The translations under genes and the position numbers were made by a program. This document shows positions 25,663-33,058 of a stretch of 64,000 nt of DNA, piece by piece. Each line of letters opens with the position of its first letter. Position 1 is the first letter of the stretch. The stretch comes from Rhizobium sp. WYCCWR10014 (GTDB lineage: Bacteria; Pseudomonadota; Alphaproteobacteria; Rhizobiales; Rhizobiaceae), in assembly GCF_001657485.1 (NCBI RefSeq), contig NZ_LXFU01000024.1, positions 1 to 64,000 on the forward strand, in the 5' to 3' direction. Under the pieces are notes generated by a model that saw only the letters and a list, made by a program, of their open reading frames with translations, was not told where the DNA came from and ran no database searches.

Positions 25663-26366
25663 GCGTGTCACGAAGCCATCGATTATTTGACCTGATGCAA
25701 GTTCTTCGTCGTCACCGCGGAACGGTGCCCGGCTTGACGCTTGCGCGCGAGCTCGGCGTTTCGCTGCGGACCATCCGTCGTGACATCGTGACGCTACAGG
25801 CCATGGGCGCCGATATCGATGGAGAGCCCGGGGTCGGCTACATACTGCAGCCGGGCTTCCTTTTGCCGCCTCTGTCTTTCACGGAAGAAGAGATCCAGGC
25901 GCTTGTCGCTGGCGCGCAGTGGGTCAGCCGACACACGGACGATGCTTTGGCGCACGCTGTTCAAAATGCGCTTGCAAAAATCGGGGGCGTGCTTCCCCCC
26001 GACCTACGACGGGGCTTGGACGATAATACGTTCTTTGTTGGTCGTTCTGAAAAAGGTTCATCGGTTGTTGATCTGGCGCAGGTCAGGCGAGCGATGCGCG
26101 AGCAGCGAAAGATAAGCATCACGTACAAAGATCGAAGCGGGGCCGTGTCCGAAAGGACCATATGGCCAATCATGCTGGGTTTCATTGATTCACAGCGATT
26201 TATCGCGGGTTGGTGCGAACTGCAGGGCAACTTTCGCATCTTCCAAGCTGACCACGTCATGACCGTCAGTTTCCTGGACGATCACTATCCGGGAAACCGC
26301 CGCCAACTCGTCAAGGAGTGGCGCGCTCAGGAACAGCATCCCTGCAAACAGAGGGATTGCGGATAG
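25659..26366 (+). CDS. YafY-type transcriptional regulator (HTH-11 plus WYL domain)
   Basis: A 235-residue regulator. The start is the GTG at 25659, overlapping the upstream stop. Residues ~5-60 form the DeoR-like helix-turn-helix (FDLMQVLRRHRGTVPGLTLA, RELGVSLRTIRRDIVTLQAM). Residues ~135-215 form the WYL-type effector domain (RKISITYKDRSGAVSERTIW, RFIAGWCELQGNFRIFQADH). YafY-like proteins commonly repress the oxidoreductase or glyoxalase gene beside them, which fits the operon with the quinone-oxidoreductase-like gene. The operator may be the palindrome at 24482-24500. Confidence 0.9.
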   Translation: MSVSRSHRLFDLMQVLRRHRGTVPGLTLARELGVSLRTIRRDIVTLQAMGADIDGEPGVGYILQPGFLLPPLSFTEEEIQALVAGAQWVSRHTDDALAHAVQNALAKIGGVLPPDLRRGLDDNTFFVGRSEKGSSVVDLAQVRRAMREQRKISITYKDRSGAVSERTIWPIMLGFIDSQRFIAGWCELQGNFRIFQADHVMTVSFLDDHYPGNRRQLVKEWRAQEQHPCKQRDCG

Positions 26367-26398
26367 CTGATTGTTGCCTCGGCCCCCGAATTCAACCT

Positions 26399-26430
26399 CG
26401 CTCTGCAGGCAGCAGCCTGCAGAGCGTTTC
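26399..26430 (+). terminator. Strong hairpin after the WYL regulator gene
   Basis: A perfect 12-base stem CGCTCTGCAGGC / GCCTGCAGAGCG with loop AGCA, followed by TTTC only. It stands 33 bases after the regulator stop and 26 before the next gene. The stem is strong but the T-run is weak, so it may be a terminator or a processing/stability hairpin. Confidence 0.65.
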
Positions 26431-26455
26431 GAAGACTTTATAGAGATCGGAAATA

Positions 26456-27085
26456 TTGATGGCTTATACGACTTCCTCTGACCGCCCCTTCAAGCAGAAG
26501 CGGCGAATTTGGGCCTTTTGGGCGCTGACCGTTGCCTTTGTCACCTTCCAGCTCATCGCGCATCCAAGCTTCGGATCTGAAAGCCTTTTTCTGACCCTGC
26601 TCGCTCAGTTCGGTACGTTGTTGATCGCCTTTGGCATAATCGGACGAATCTGGTCGACCATCTATATTGGAGGTCGAAAAAATTCCGCGCTTGTGACCCA
26701 GGGACCCTATTCGATCACCCGCAACCCTCTTTATCTCTTTTCGCTCTGCATGATCAGCGGTGTCTGCCTGGTGTTTGGTAGTCTGCTTTTCACCGGAATT
26801 TTCACGCTGCTCGCCTATCTTGTGTTCAGATATACGGCGAAGCGGGAGGCCATATATCTGTCTCACCTCTTTGCCGAGCCATACGCGGAATACGCCCGGC
26901 GCACACCATTGTTCTGGCCCAATTTCTCCAATTTTGAGTGGGGGCAGGCTCCGGTGATTTCCAACCGGGCGCTGCTGGTGACATCAAGAGATTCTCTCTT
27001 CACCATCGCCATGATCCCATTTTCCGAACTGGTCGAATACCTTCGAGAAAGCGGCTTTCTAGCCATGGCTATTATTGTTCCTTGA
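26456..27085 (+). CDS. Isoprenylcysteine carboxyl methyltransferase/phospholipid methyltransferase family membrane protein
   Basis: A 209-residue integral membrane protein. Hydrophobic segments run at ~20-38, ~46-65, ~103-125 and near the C-terminus. The ICMT family core GPYSITRNPLYLFSLCMISG (~82) and the later KREAIYLSHLFAEPYAEYAR (~132, EE/E...Y..Y pattern) are clear; these bind S-adenosylmethionine. Bacterial members methylate lipids or small substrates, and the true substrate cannot be inferred. The last ~45 residues extend past the usual family end. It follows the hairpin after the WYL gene and stands alone on its strand before the copper cluster. Confidence 0.85.
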   Translation: MMAYTTSSDRPFKQKRRIWAFWALTVAFVTFQLIAHPSFGSESLFLTLLAQFGTLLIAFGIIGRIWSTIYIGGRKNSALVTQGPYSITRNPLYLFSLCMISGVCLVFGSLLFTGIFTLLAYLVFRYTAKREAIYLSHLFAEPYAEYARRTPLFWPNFSNFEWGQAPVISNRALLVTSRDSLFTIAMIPFSELVEYLRESGFLAMAIIVP

Positions 27086-27173
27086 AAGTGACCGTGTGAA
27101 CAGCACTTCGAGGCGAGAACGGTGGCCTCTGTCCTAATAGGCTGTGACAAACCGCTCGTCAGCTTCCAGTCGT

Positions 27174-27250
27174 GCGCTCCCAATTCGCATGCGCGAACTT
27201 CGCCTTGTCGGCGACGCGCAGAGGTCCAGATCTTCGATAAACCGCCGAGC
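27174..27250 (-). pseudogene. Decayed partial copy of the amidohydrolase 3' end
   Basis: This stretch aligns with 11026-11100 inside the intact amidohydrolase: both carry TTCGCATGCGCGAACTTCGC followed by CTTGTCGGCG. On the minus strand it reads ARRFIEDLDL where the intact gene reads ARRFVEDLEL, then the frame shifts before RMRIGSARLEADER (intact frame: HANWERLTAGR). No upstream part of the gene is present. It is a diverged remnant beside the DUF411 gene, 16 kb from the intact gene. Confidence 0.85.
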
Positions 27251-27272
27251 TCGGGTTTGATTGATCGATGCG

Positions 27273-27737
27273 TCAGCCCTTCCGGGGACGAACCTCCATA
27301 AACACGTATGGCGCGCCGGTCCCCGAGGGGATCGCATAGACATCATAGACCGCGGCCGGATCGATACCCATTCCCAATGAGCCGGACGGCATGCCCGGCA
27401 CGGCCAGTCCGCGGACCGGCGGTCGCTCTCGGAGCAGGCGCTGCACTGCTTCGAGAGGAACATGTCCCTCAAGGTAGTATTCCTCGACGACAGCGCTATG
27501 GCATCCTTCCATTTCGGCAGGCACGCGAAGCCGTGCCTTGACTGCGGCAAGGTCGTCGGTGTCGTGGAGATCGACGGAATAACCTGCCTCTGCCATCGCC
27601 TTCGCCCATTCGTGGCAACAACCGCAATTCGGGTCCTTATAGACGGTCATTTTTGCCGGAGCCGTGGCACGAGCCCTTGCGCTCAGGAACACCAGGGCAG
27701 AGCCCGCCATTGCAATGAAACTTCTTCTTCCGTGCAT
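27273..27737 (-). CDS. DUF411 exported metal-binding protein
   Basis: A 154-residue periplasmic protein. The signal region is MHGRRSFIAMAGSALVFLSA; the RR-x-F-I could even be read as a weak Tat signal. The DUF411 core follows: MTVYKDPNCGCCHEWAKAM (Cys-x-Cys-Cys, ~34-40), GCHSAVVEEYYLEGHVP (~77) and RGLAVPGMPSGSLGM (~108). Members accompany copper and silver resistance genes and are thought to bind the metal, but no mechanism is established. It is the last gene of the minus-strand copper cluster, 56 bases after the CusF-like gene. Confidence 0.92.
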   Translation of the reverse strand: MHGRRSFIAMAGSALVFLSARARATAPAKMTVYKDPNCGCCHEWAKAMAEAGYSVDLHDTDDLAAVKARLRVPAEMEGCHSAVVEEYYLEGHVPLEAVQRLLRERPPVRGLAVPGMPSGSLGMGIDPAAVYDVYAIPSGTGAPYVFMEVRPRKG

Positions 27738-27792
27738 CGTCTGCGCTCCTCGATGTCCTGCCGCCCGGATAGACCCGGGCGGCAGGAGGTCG

Positions 27793-28080
27793 CTATTTTA
27801 CATTGGTGACGGTCAGCTTGCCATTCACACGCTCGGCAACGAACTCGACATTCGCGCCTTCTTTCAGCTTCTCGATCAGAGCCGGGTCTTCGACACGGAA
27901 GACCATCGTCATCGCGGGCATGTCGAGGTTCTTCAGGTCCTCATGCTTGATGGTGACCTTCTTTGCCTTTGTGTCGACCTTGTTGATGACACCCTTGGTG
28001 AATTCCTCGGCGAATGCGCCGAAGGCTGCGCTGGTGCAGAGCAGGGCGGCGAGGCCGATTTTGATCATTGCAGTTTTCAT
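27793..28080 (-). CDS. CusF-like periplasmic copper-binding protein
   Basis: A 95-residue protein with signal peptide (MKTAMIKIGLAALLCTSAAF). The OB-fold CusF domain covers nearly all the rest: GVINKVDTKAKKVTIKHEDL, then DMPAMTMVFRV. In E. coli CusF copper(I) is bound by His36, Met47 and Met49 with Trp44 stacking; here His and the two Met of MTM are kept, and the Trp position is Met (DMPAMTM), the common variant in this subgroup. It probably buffers periplasmic Cu(I) and hands it to other proteins of the cluster. It lies 23 bases after the cupredoxin gene. Confidence 0.9.
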   Translation of the reverse strand: MKTAMIKIGLAALLCTSAAFGAFAEEFTKGVINKVDTKAKKVTIKHEDLKNLDMPAMTMVFRVEDPALIEKLKEGANVEFVAERVNGKLTVTNVK

Positions 28081-28103
28081 GCGTGTAGCTCCTTTGTTGC
28101 AGA

Positions 28104-28583
28104 CTACTTGCCGGCGACGGTGACGTCGCCGTGCATACCGGCCTCGTAGTGGCCGGGGATCAGGCAGGCGAACTTGAATTCGCCGTCGGTGGTGAACTTC
28201 CAGACGATCTCGCCGGATTGGCCAGCCGGAAGACGGATGGAGTTGGCGTCGGCATGTTCCATTTCCGGGAATTTCTCCATGACCTTCTTGTGCTCCAGGA
28301 TCTTGTCTTCCTGATCGAGCACGAATTCGTGGTCGACGGTTCCGGCATTCTTGATCGCGATCTTGACCGTCTGCCCTTTGCGGACGTTGAAGGCCGCGGG
28401 GGTAAACAGCATCTTTCCGTCATCGGTTTCCTTCATCGTGACGCGGATGGTCTGTGTCGCCTTGGCCTTGTCGCCTGGTTCTCCGATAGCCATCTTCTCG
28501 CCGTGGCCACCGGCATGATTGCCTGAGGCAAGTGCCGGCGACGCGAGTGCTGCAAGGGCCAGTGCCATGAGATAATTCTTCAT
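28104..28583 (-). CDS. Exported type-1 copper cupredoxin
   Basis: A 159-residue protein. The ATG at 28583 follows AAGGAA and gives a signal peptide (MKNYLMALALAALASPALAS). A His-rich stretch (GNHAGGHGEKM) begins the mature form. The plastocyanin/azurin-like domain has its copper ligands in place: His in TVDHEFVLD (~85), and Cys, His and Met in FACLIPGHYEAGMHG (~140-150). Such small cupredoxins are the electron or copper carriers found with CopA-type multicopper oxidases. It lies 32 bases downstream of the oxidase gene on the same strand. Confidence 0.92.
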   Translation of the reverse strand: MKNYLMALALAALASPALASGNHAGGHGEKMAIGEPGDKAKATQTIRVTMKETDDGKMLFTPAAFNVRKGQTVKIAIKNAGTVDHEFVLDQEDKILEHKKVMEKFPEMEHADANSIRLPAGQSGEIVWKFTTDGEFKFACLIPGHYEAGMHGDVTVAGK

Positions 28584-28615
28584 CCGTAATTCCTTTTCGA
28601 TGTTGAGATTGGACC

Positions 28616-29962
28616 TCAGCCGTTTGTCGGCTTCGGCGTGATTTGCGTTTCCGCGTCTTTGGCCTTGGTCGCGTCCGGAAGTTCTCCGGTCCACTCCCAG
28701 GCCTGCGTTCCGGGCGGGTTTTCGTACCAGCCGGGATCTGAGTAATCGTCTGCCGAGATCCCCTCGCGGACCTTGACGACCGAGAACATGCCGCCCATTT
28801 CGATCGGACCATGCGGTCCCCAGCCGGTCATCATCGGAACGGTGTTCTCGGGGATGGGCATTTCCATTTCGCCCATATCTGCCATGCCCTTTGTGCCCAT
28901 GGGCATGTATTCCGGCTGAAGCTTCCTGATCTTCTCGGCGACCTTGGACTTGTCAGCCCCGATGAAGGTCGGGATGTCGTGCCCCATGGCGTTCATCGTG
29001 TGGTGCGACTTGTGGCAGTGGATCGCCCAGTCGCCGAGGTACTTGGCGTCGAACTCGTAGGCGCGCATCGCGCCGACGGGGATGTCGATGCTCACCTCTG
29101 GCCACCGCGCTTCCGGCCGCACCCAGCCGCCGTCGGTGCAGGTCACTTCGAAATCGTAGCCATGCATGTGGACCGGATGGTTGGTCATCGTCAGGTTGCC
29201 GACGCGGACGCGCACCCGGTCATTCCTGGACACAACGAGAGGGCTGATGTCCGGGAACACGCGGCTGTTCCAACACCACATGTTGAAGTCGGTCATCTCC
29301 ATGATCCGCGGCACGTAGGAGCCGGGGTCGATGTCGTAGGCGTTGAGCAGGAAGACGAAGTCTCGGTCGACGCGCATGAACTTGGGATCTTTCGGATGGA
29401 TCACGAAGAAACCCATCATGCCCATGGCCATCTGCACCATCTCGTCGGAATGCGGGTGGTACATGAAGGTGCCGGATTTCACGAGGTCGAACTCGTACAC
29501 ATAGGTCTTGCCGACTGGAATGTGCGGCTGCGTCAGGCCGCCGACGCCGTCCATGCCCGACGGCAGGATCATGCCGTGCCAGTGGATCGTCGTGTGCTCG
29601 GGCAGCTTGTTGGTAACAAAGATGCGGACGCGATCGCCCTCGACCGCCTCGATCGTCGGTCCCGGTGACTGTCCGTTGTAGCCCCACAGATAGGCGGTCA
29701 TGCCGTCCGCCATCTCGCGCTCGACCGGCTCGGCGACGAGGTGGAACTCCTTGACGCCATTGTTCATCCTGTGCGGCAAGGTCCAGCCGTTGAGGGTGAC
29801 CACGGGTTGGTAGTCCGGACCTGAGCTGGGGTGGATTGGCGGCTGCATGTCTGCCGATTGCATCGTCGGGGCCTCGGGCAGCCCCATCGCCGACGTCTTC
29901 GTCCAGGCGGCCGTGGTGAGCAGAGCAGCGCTGGCTCCAAAAAGTTGTCGTCTGTTGAACAT
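28616..29962 (-). CDS. Periplasmic multicopper oxidase (CopA/CueO-like)
   Basis: A 448-residue oxidase exported by Tat (FNRRQLFGASAALLTTAAW). All four copper-binding blocks are present: TTIHWHGMILPSG (~140), FMYHPHSDEMVQ (~183), HPVHMHGYDFEV (~267) and the C-terminal-type HCHKSHHTMNAMGHDI (~320). The last is followed by ~120 further residues, including Met-rich MPMGTKGMADMGEMEMPIPE. Enzymes of this type oxidise Cu(I) to the less toxic Cu(II) with oxygen. With the TolC-like gene 13 bases upstream and the cupredoxin and CusF-like genes downstream, it forms the core of a copper-tolerance operon. Confidence 0.93.
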   Translation of the reverse strand: MFNRRQLFGASAALLTTAAWTKTSAMGLPEAPTMQSADMQPPIHPSSGPDYQPVVTLNGWTLPHRMNNGVKEFHLVAEPVEREMADGMTAYLWGYNGQSPGPTIEAVEGDRVRIFVTNKLPEHTTIHWHGMILPSGMDGVGGLTQPHIPVGKTYVYEFDLVKSGTFMYHPHSDEMVQMAMGMMGFFVIHPKDPKFMRVDRDFVFLLNAYDIDPGSYVPRIMEMTDFNMWCWNSRVFPDISPLVVSRNDRVRVRVGNLTMTNHPVHMHGYDFEVTCTDGGWVRPEARWPEVSIDIPVGAMRAYEFDAKYLGDWAIHCHKSHHTMNAMGHDIPTFIGADKSKVAEKIRKLQPEYMPMGTKGMADMGEMEMPIPENTVPMMTGWGPHGPIEMGGMFSVVKVREGISADDYSDPGWYENPPGTQAWEWTGELPDATKAKDAETQITPKPTNG

Positions 29963-29975
29963 GGTGTGTCCTTTC

Positions 29976-31442
29976 TCAATGACCGCCGCCAGCGCTGTTT
30001 TCGGAAGCAGCGGCGACCTCGGTCTCCGCCGCCGCCTTCGTCGCGCCGCCCCCGTAGATCGCAGGCGCCAGGTCGGCTTCGGCCAGCCAGAAATCTCGCT
30101 TCGCGTTGACGGAGAGCAGGATGGAGTTGATCTTGTCGCGGGTGTCTGTCAGCAGCTCGAAGGTGTTCGAGATCATGCCGTTATAGGTCAGCAGGGATTG
30201 CTCCTCGACCTTGGTGCGCAGCGGCACGACGCTGTTGCGGTAGTGCCGCGCTATATCGTAGTGCGAGCGGTAAGCCTCGTAGGCGGAGCGTGCTTCCGAG
30301 CGGACGTTGACGGCTTTCTCTGCCAAGAGGTTCGCCGCCCGCATGTAGGCCAGCTCGGACTTGCGCATCCGGGCCTTGCCGGTGTCGAAGATCGGGATGG
30401 CGAACTCAAGCTCCAACTGCGCAGTGGTTCGTGTTTTCCTCTCGTCGTCCTCGATTTCGCGTTCTGTTTCGAAACCGGTCAGGATTTCGAGGTCTGTCAC
30501 ATAGCGTGTCGCCTCGGTGAGGCCGTAGGACCTGGCCGTGGCCTCAAGTTCGAGCTTAGCGATCTGCAGATCGATGCGGTTCCTGAGAGCCTCGGCCTCG
30601 ATGGTATCGCGTCTGACGACGGATTTGGGGAGCGGCGGCAGGCCGTTCGGGACCCGATAGTCCAGATCGGAGCCCCAGAGGCCCATCAGCCGCGTCAGAT
30701 CCTCCTTGGCAAGACGGGCCGCCAGCCGGGCCTTCGCCGTTTCTGCGGCGAGTTCGGCGACGAAGACATGTTCACGGGCCTGGGCGCCCTTGGCCATCGC
30801 GCCTGTCTCGCCGAGTTTCTCGGCGAGTTCCGAGGCTGCGTCGGCAGCCGCCTGAGCGTGCTGAAGCTGCCCGACGTTCTCCCATGACGCGACCGCGCTA
30901 ATCCAGGCGCGCCGGGTGTCAGCGGCGACCTGAAGTGTCTTCACTGCCGCGATCAATTGCGCCTGCCGGAAGCGGGTGTCGGCTATCGCTATGTCCCTGT
31001 TCTTCGTGGCGAGCGCCAGGATGTTCGTCGTGATCATCCCTTCGATCGTTTTGAACGCCTGCAGCTCCGGAGTTCCGATCCCGGTTGTGCCGATGGAGAC
31101 GGTCGGGTTGATGAACATCGTCGACTGCCAGGCGTCGGCGGCGCTGTCGCCAAGATCGGCATAGGCGGCCTGGAGGCCCTTGTTGTTGAGCAGCGCGATC
31201 TGGACGGCCGTCTCGACGTCGAGAGGCTTCGTTCGAGCAAGCAGGCTTTTGACCTGCGCCGCCGCCGATCGGGCCTGGTTCTGGTCTTGGATCCAGACGG
31301 TCTCTTTCGCCGTGACCGTGGCGGTTTTGTTGGCAACGGAGGTGAAGCCCGCCTCCTTGCGGGAATAGTCGGCGCCTGTAACGCAGCCGCTCAACGCGAG
31401 CGGAAATGCCAGCGCCGCGATCAGTCTTGTGGTGCCGATCAT
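29976..31442 (-). CDS. TolC-family outer-membrane lipoprotein (CusC-like)
   Basis: A 488-residue outer-membrane channel protein. The signal ends in a lipobox (LALSGC), so it is lipid-anchored as CusC is. Two long helical repeats follow with the OEP pattern (LDVETAVQIALLNNKGLQAA at ~75; FETEREIEDDERKTRTTAQL with FAIPIFDTGKARMRKSELAY at ~345-375). It would form the exit duct of an efflux system. Unusually, no RND pump or membrane-fusion protein is encoded nearby, so it must pair with one elsewhere or act otherwise in the copper operon. It overlaps the small lipoprotein gene by ATGA. Confidence 0.9.
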   Translation of the reverse strand: MIGTTRLIAALAFPLALSGCVTGADYSRKEAGFTSVANKTATVTAKETVWIQDQNQARSAAAQVKSLLARTKPLDVETAVQIALLNNKGLQAAYADLGDSAADAWQSTMFINPTVSIGTTGIGTPELQAFKTIEGMITTNILALATKNRDIAIADTRFRQAQLIAAVKTLQVAADTRRAWISAVASWENVGQLQHAQAAADAASELAEKLGETGAMAKGAQAREHVFVAELAAETAKARLAARLAKEDLTRLMGLWGSDLDYRVPNGLPPLPKSVVRRDTIEAEALRNRIDLQIAKLELEATARSYGLTEATRYVTDLEILTGFETEREIEDDERKTRTTAQLELEFAIPIFDTGKARMRKSELAYMRAANLLAEKAVNVRSEARSAYEAYRSHYDIARHYRNSVVPLRTKVEEQSLLTYNGMISNTFELLTDTRDKINSILLSVNAKRDFWLAEADLAPAIYGGGATKAAAETEVAAASENSAGGGH

Positions 31443-31666
31443 GAGCCGTCTCCATTCATGGGAGACTGCAGATCATTCTGTCTGCGCCAGGGTTTGGGAT
31501 CGACCGGCTGGCGGGCGACGTAACCTGTGAGCGGCGACCTGTATGCCGCCGGAAGCGCGGACGGCTGAACGACCGCGGTGGGAAACGCCACCACGTCGGG
31601 AGGAAGCGTGGATGCGCAGCCGCCGGCAACAAGCGGCAGCCCCACCACGAAAAGCGAGGGTTTCAT
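31439..31666 (-). CDS. Small proline-rich lipoprotein of the copper cluster
   Basis: A 75-residue protein with a short signal and lipobox (LPLVAGGCASTLPPDVV). The mature part is Pro-rich and ends in the charged motif TGYVARQPVDPKPWRRQND. Similar small proteins sit before TolC-like genes in other proteobacterial copper clusters, but no function is known. Its stop overlaps the TolC-like start by ATGA, so the two are translated together. A CGGATAT-containing sequence lies just upstream of its start. Confidence 0.78.
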   Translation of the reverse strand: MKPSLFVVGLPLVAGGCASTLPPDVVAFPTAVVQPSALPAAYRSPLTGYVARQPVDPKPWRRQNDLQSPMNGDGS

Positions 31667-31672
31667 TTTGAA

Positions 31673-31767
31673 ATATCCGAATAGGAGATAGCCTACGGCG
31701 CGCTCGCCCAGAAGCAGGCAAGCGTCCGACTAGACCCGATTAAGCGGGTGCTTCTCTATTCAGATAT
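31673..31767. promoter_or_regulatory. Inverted repeat bracketing the gap between the lipoprotein and His-rich genes
   Basis: ATATCCGAATAG (31673-31684) and CTATTCAGATAT (31756-31767) are inverse copies with one mismatch, 71 bases apart. Inside lies a smaller inverted pair ACCCG/CGGGT. The left arm is right before the lipoprotein start and shares CGGATAT with the double palindrome at 32990-33021. Confidence 0.4.
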
Positions 31768-32164
31768 TCGGGGGACGGTGGAGGGTCGGCAGTTCGCCAA
31801 GGGTCGTCCGGTCGTCGATGAACTGGCGGATCGAAGTTACGACGGGCCCGCCGACATTCTGGCCTTCACAAATAATGCCGACCCCGCCACAGAAATCCTT
31901 GCAGCACTCTTGCTTGACGGGCTTCGATACGCCATCGGCGTCACCGCTGGCATCGCCTTGGGAGTGGTCATGGACAGCCATCTTCGTCATGTCATGGCCA
32001 TCGTGATGCTGCATGGCATCGGTTTCTGACACGGCCGCAGCCATTTCGGGGAACGACGAGCCATGCATGGCGGCGCTGGCGTTCGACAGCGAGTACCCCG
32101 CCAGTGATACGATGATCACCAGCCGCATCATCACGAGCAGCCTGCTCATTGCGATTCGGTACAT
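31760..32164 (-). CDS. Exported His/Met/Cys-rich protein, probably metal-binding
   Basis: A 134-residue protein of unknown family. I start at the ATG at 32164 (GAGGAG 10 bases upstream); the open frame extends to 32230. A hydrophobic segment (LLVMMRLVIIVSLAGYSLSN) acts as signal. The mature part carries AMQHHDGHDMTKMAVHDHSQ and a cluster QECCKDFCGGVGIICEG, residues well suited to copper or other soft metals. It sits 93 bases upstream of the lipoprotein-TolC-oxidase operon on the same strand, which supports a role in periplasmic copper handling. The C-terminal 30 residues are unremarkable. Confidence 0.75.
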   Translation of the reverse strand: MYRIAMSRLLVMMRLVIIVSLAGYSLSNASAAMHGSSFPEMAAAVSETDAMQHHDGHDMTKMAVHDHSQGDASGDADGVSKPVKQECCKDFCGGVGIICEGQNVGGPVVTSIRQFIDDRTTLGELPTLHRPPNI

Positions 32165-32326
32165 CTTGCCCATGCTCCTCGAACTACATGAAAAGCAGCT
32201 CGATTTCAATTGCAACTCATCTGTCGTCAATGTTCGAGTCCTTTATGTGGCACGAACATCATCCCGTTCACGATCCGGGTATTCGCCGCCAAGACCGGCC
32301 GCTATGTCCTGCTGACGCTGGCCACT

Positions 32327-32830
32327 CTAGAAATTCTCGGCTGACCGCTTCCGCCGCGAGAACACCATGCGGTCGACCGTCTCGTCACGGGCGACCAGCG
32401 TGTGCCAGGCCGCTGCGGCGAGGTGCAGCGCGACCATCGCCAGGATAATCCTCGACCCGATCACGTGATACGGCGCGATGGCGAACGAGAGATAGCTCGC
32501 GACGAACCCCATGCAGGCCTGTCCGATGATTGCGACGTAGAAGCCGTAGTGCAGCGCCTTAGCGGCTCGCCCGGCCCATGAATCCGGCCTGTTGGTTTCG
32601 GGCGGTTGAAGGAGACGAAGAACCAGCCGCACGCCCATCAGCAGGCCGATCACCATTCCCGCATAGTTGTGAAGCTGGTGCTGGACGACGTCCCAATAGG
32701 ATGGTGTGAGACCCATGTGCACGGCGTGGTGGGTTCTCTCAATGCTGCCGCCGGTCAGATACTGAACAGGCACCATGAAGGCGACGAGCCAGTGGAGTCC
32801 TATCTCGGCGAGCGAGTAGCCACTCTTCAT
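32327..32830 (-). CDS. Cytochrome b561 family membrane protein
   Basis: A 167-residue integral membrane cytochrome with four hydrophobic segments. Haem-ligand histidines are in the expected places: IGLHWLVAFMVPVQYL (first segment), VVQHQLHNYAGMVIGLLMGV (second), ALHYGFYVAIIG (third) and MVALHLAAAAWHTLVARDE (fourth). Bacterial b561 proteins move electrons between the quinone pool and periplasmic partners such as c-type cytochromes. The divergent gene at 33059 encodes a c'-like cytochrome, a natural partner; both may share the regulatory site at 32990-33021. Confidence 0.9.
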   Translation of the reverse strand: MKSGYSLAEIGLHWLVAFMVPVQYLTGGSIERTHHAVHMGLTPSYWDVVQHQLHNYAGMVIGLLMGVRLVLRLLQPPETNRPDSWAGRAAKALHYGFYVAIIGQACMGFVASYLSFAIAPYHVIGSRIILAMVALHLAAAAWHTLVARDETVDRMVFSRRKRSAENF

Positions 32831-32989
32831 CGATCCTCTCCGAGCGAGAGGCGCAGACTAACCGGCGGCAGTTAATGCTTTCTCATCGCTCGGTTGCAAA
32901 AAGATCTAAGTGCTACAGATCCGACGGGAAGCTGGGATGCGCCGGCCGCCTGACGGGCGCGCATCCGCCCTCTTGCTGCCCAGATAAAG

Positions 32990-33021
32990 ACGGATATCCG
33001 GTCACGGCATCGGATATCCGT
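32990..33021. promoter_or_regulatory. Double CGGATATCCG palindrome, candidate operator
   Basis: Two copies of the perfect 10-base palindrome CGGATATCCG (32991-33000 and 33011-33020) stand 20 bases apart centre to centre, two helical turns, inside a perfect 11-base inverted repeat. They lie 38 bases before the cytochrome c' start and 160 bases from the divergent b561 start. The geometry is that of a cooperative repressor or activator site. Confidence 0.7.
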
Positions 33022-33058
33022 TGCAGCATCATGGTGACTAATCCAGGCGGCTTCGTCG

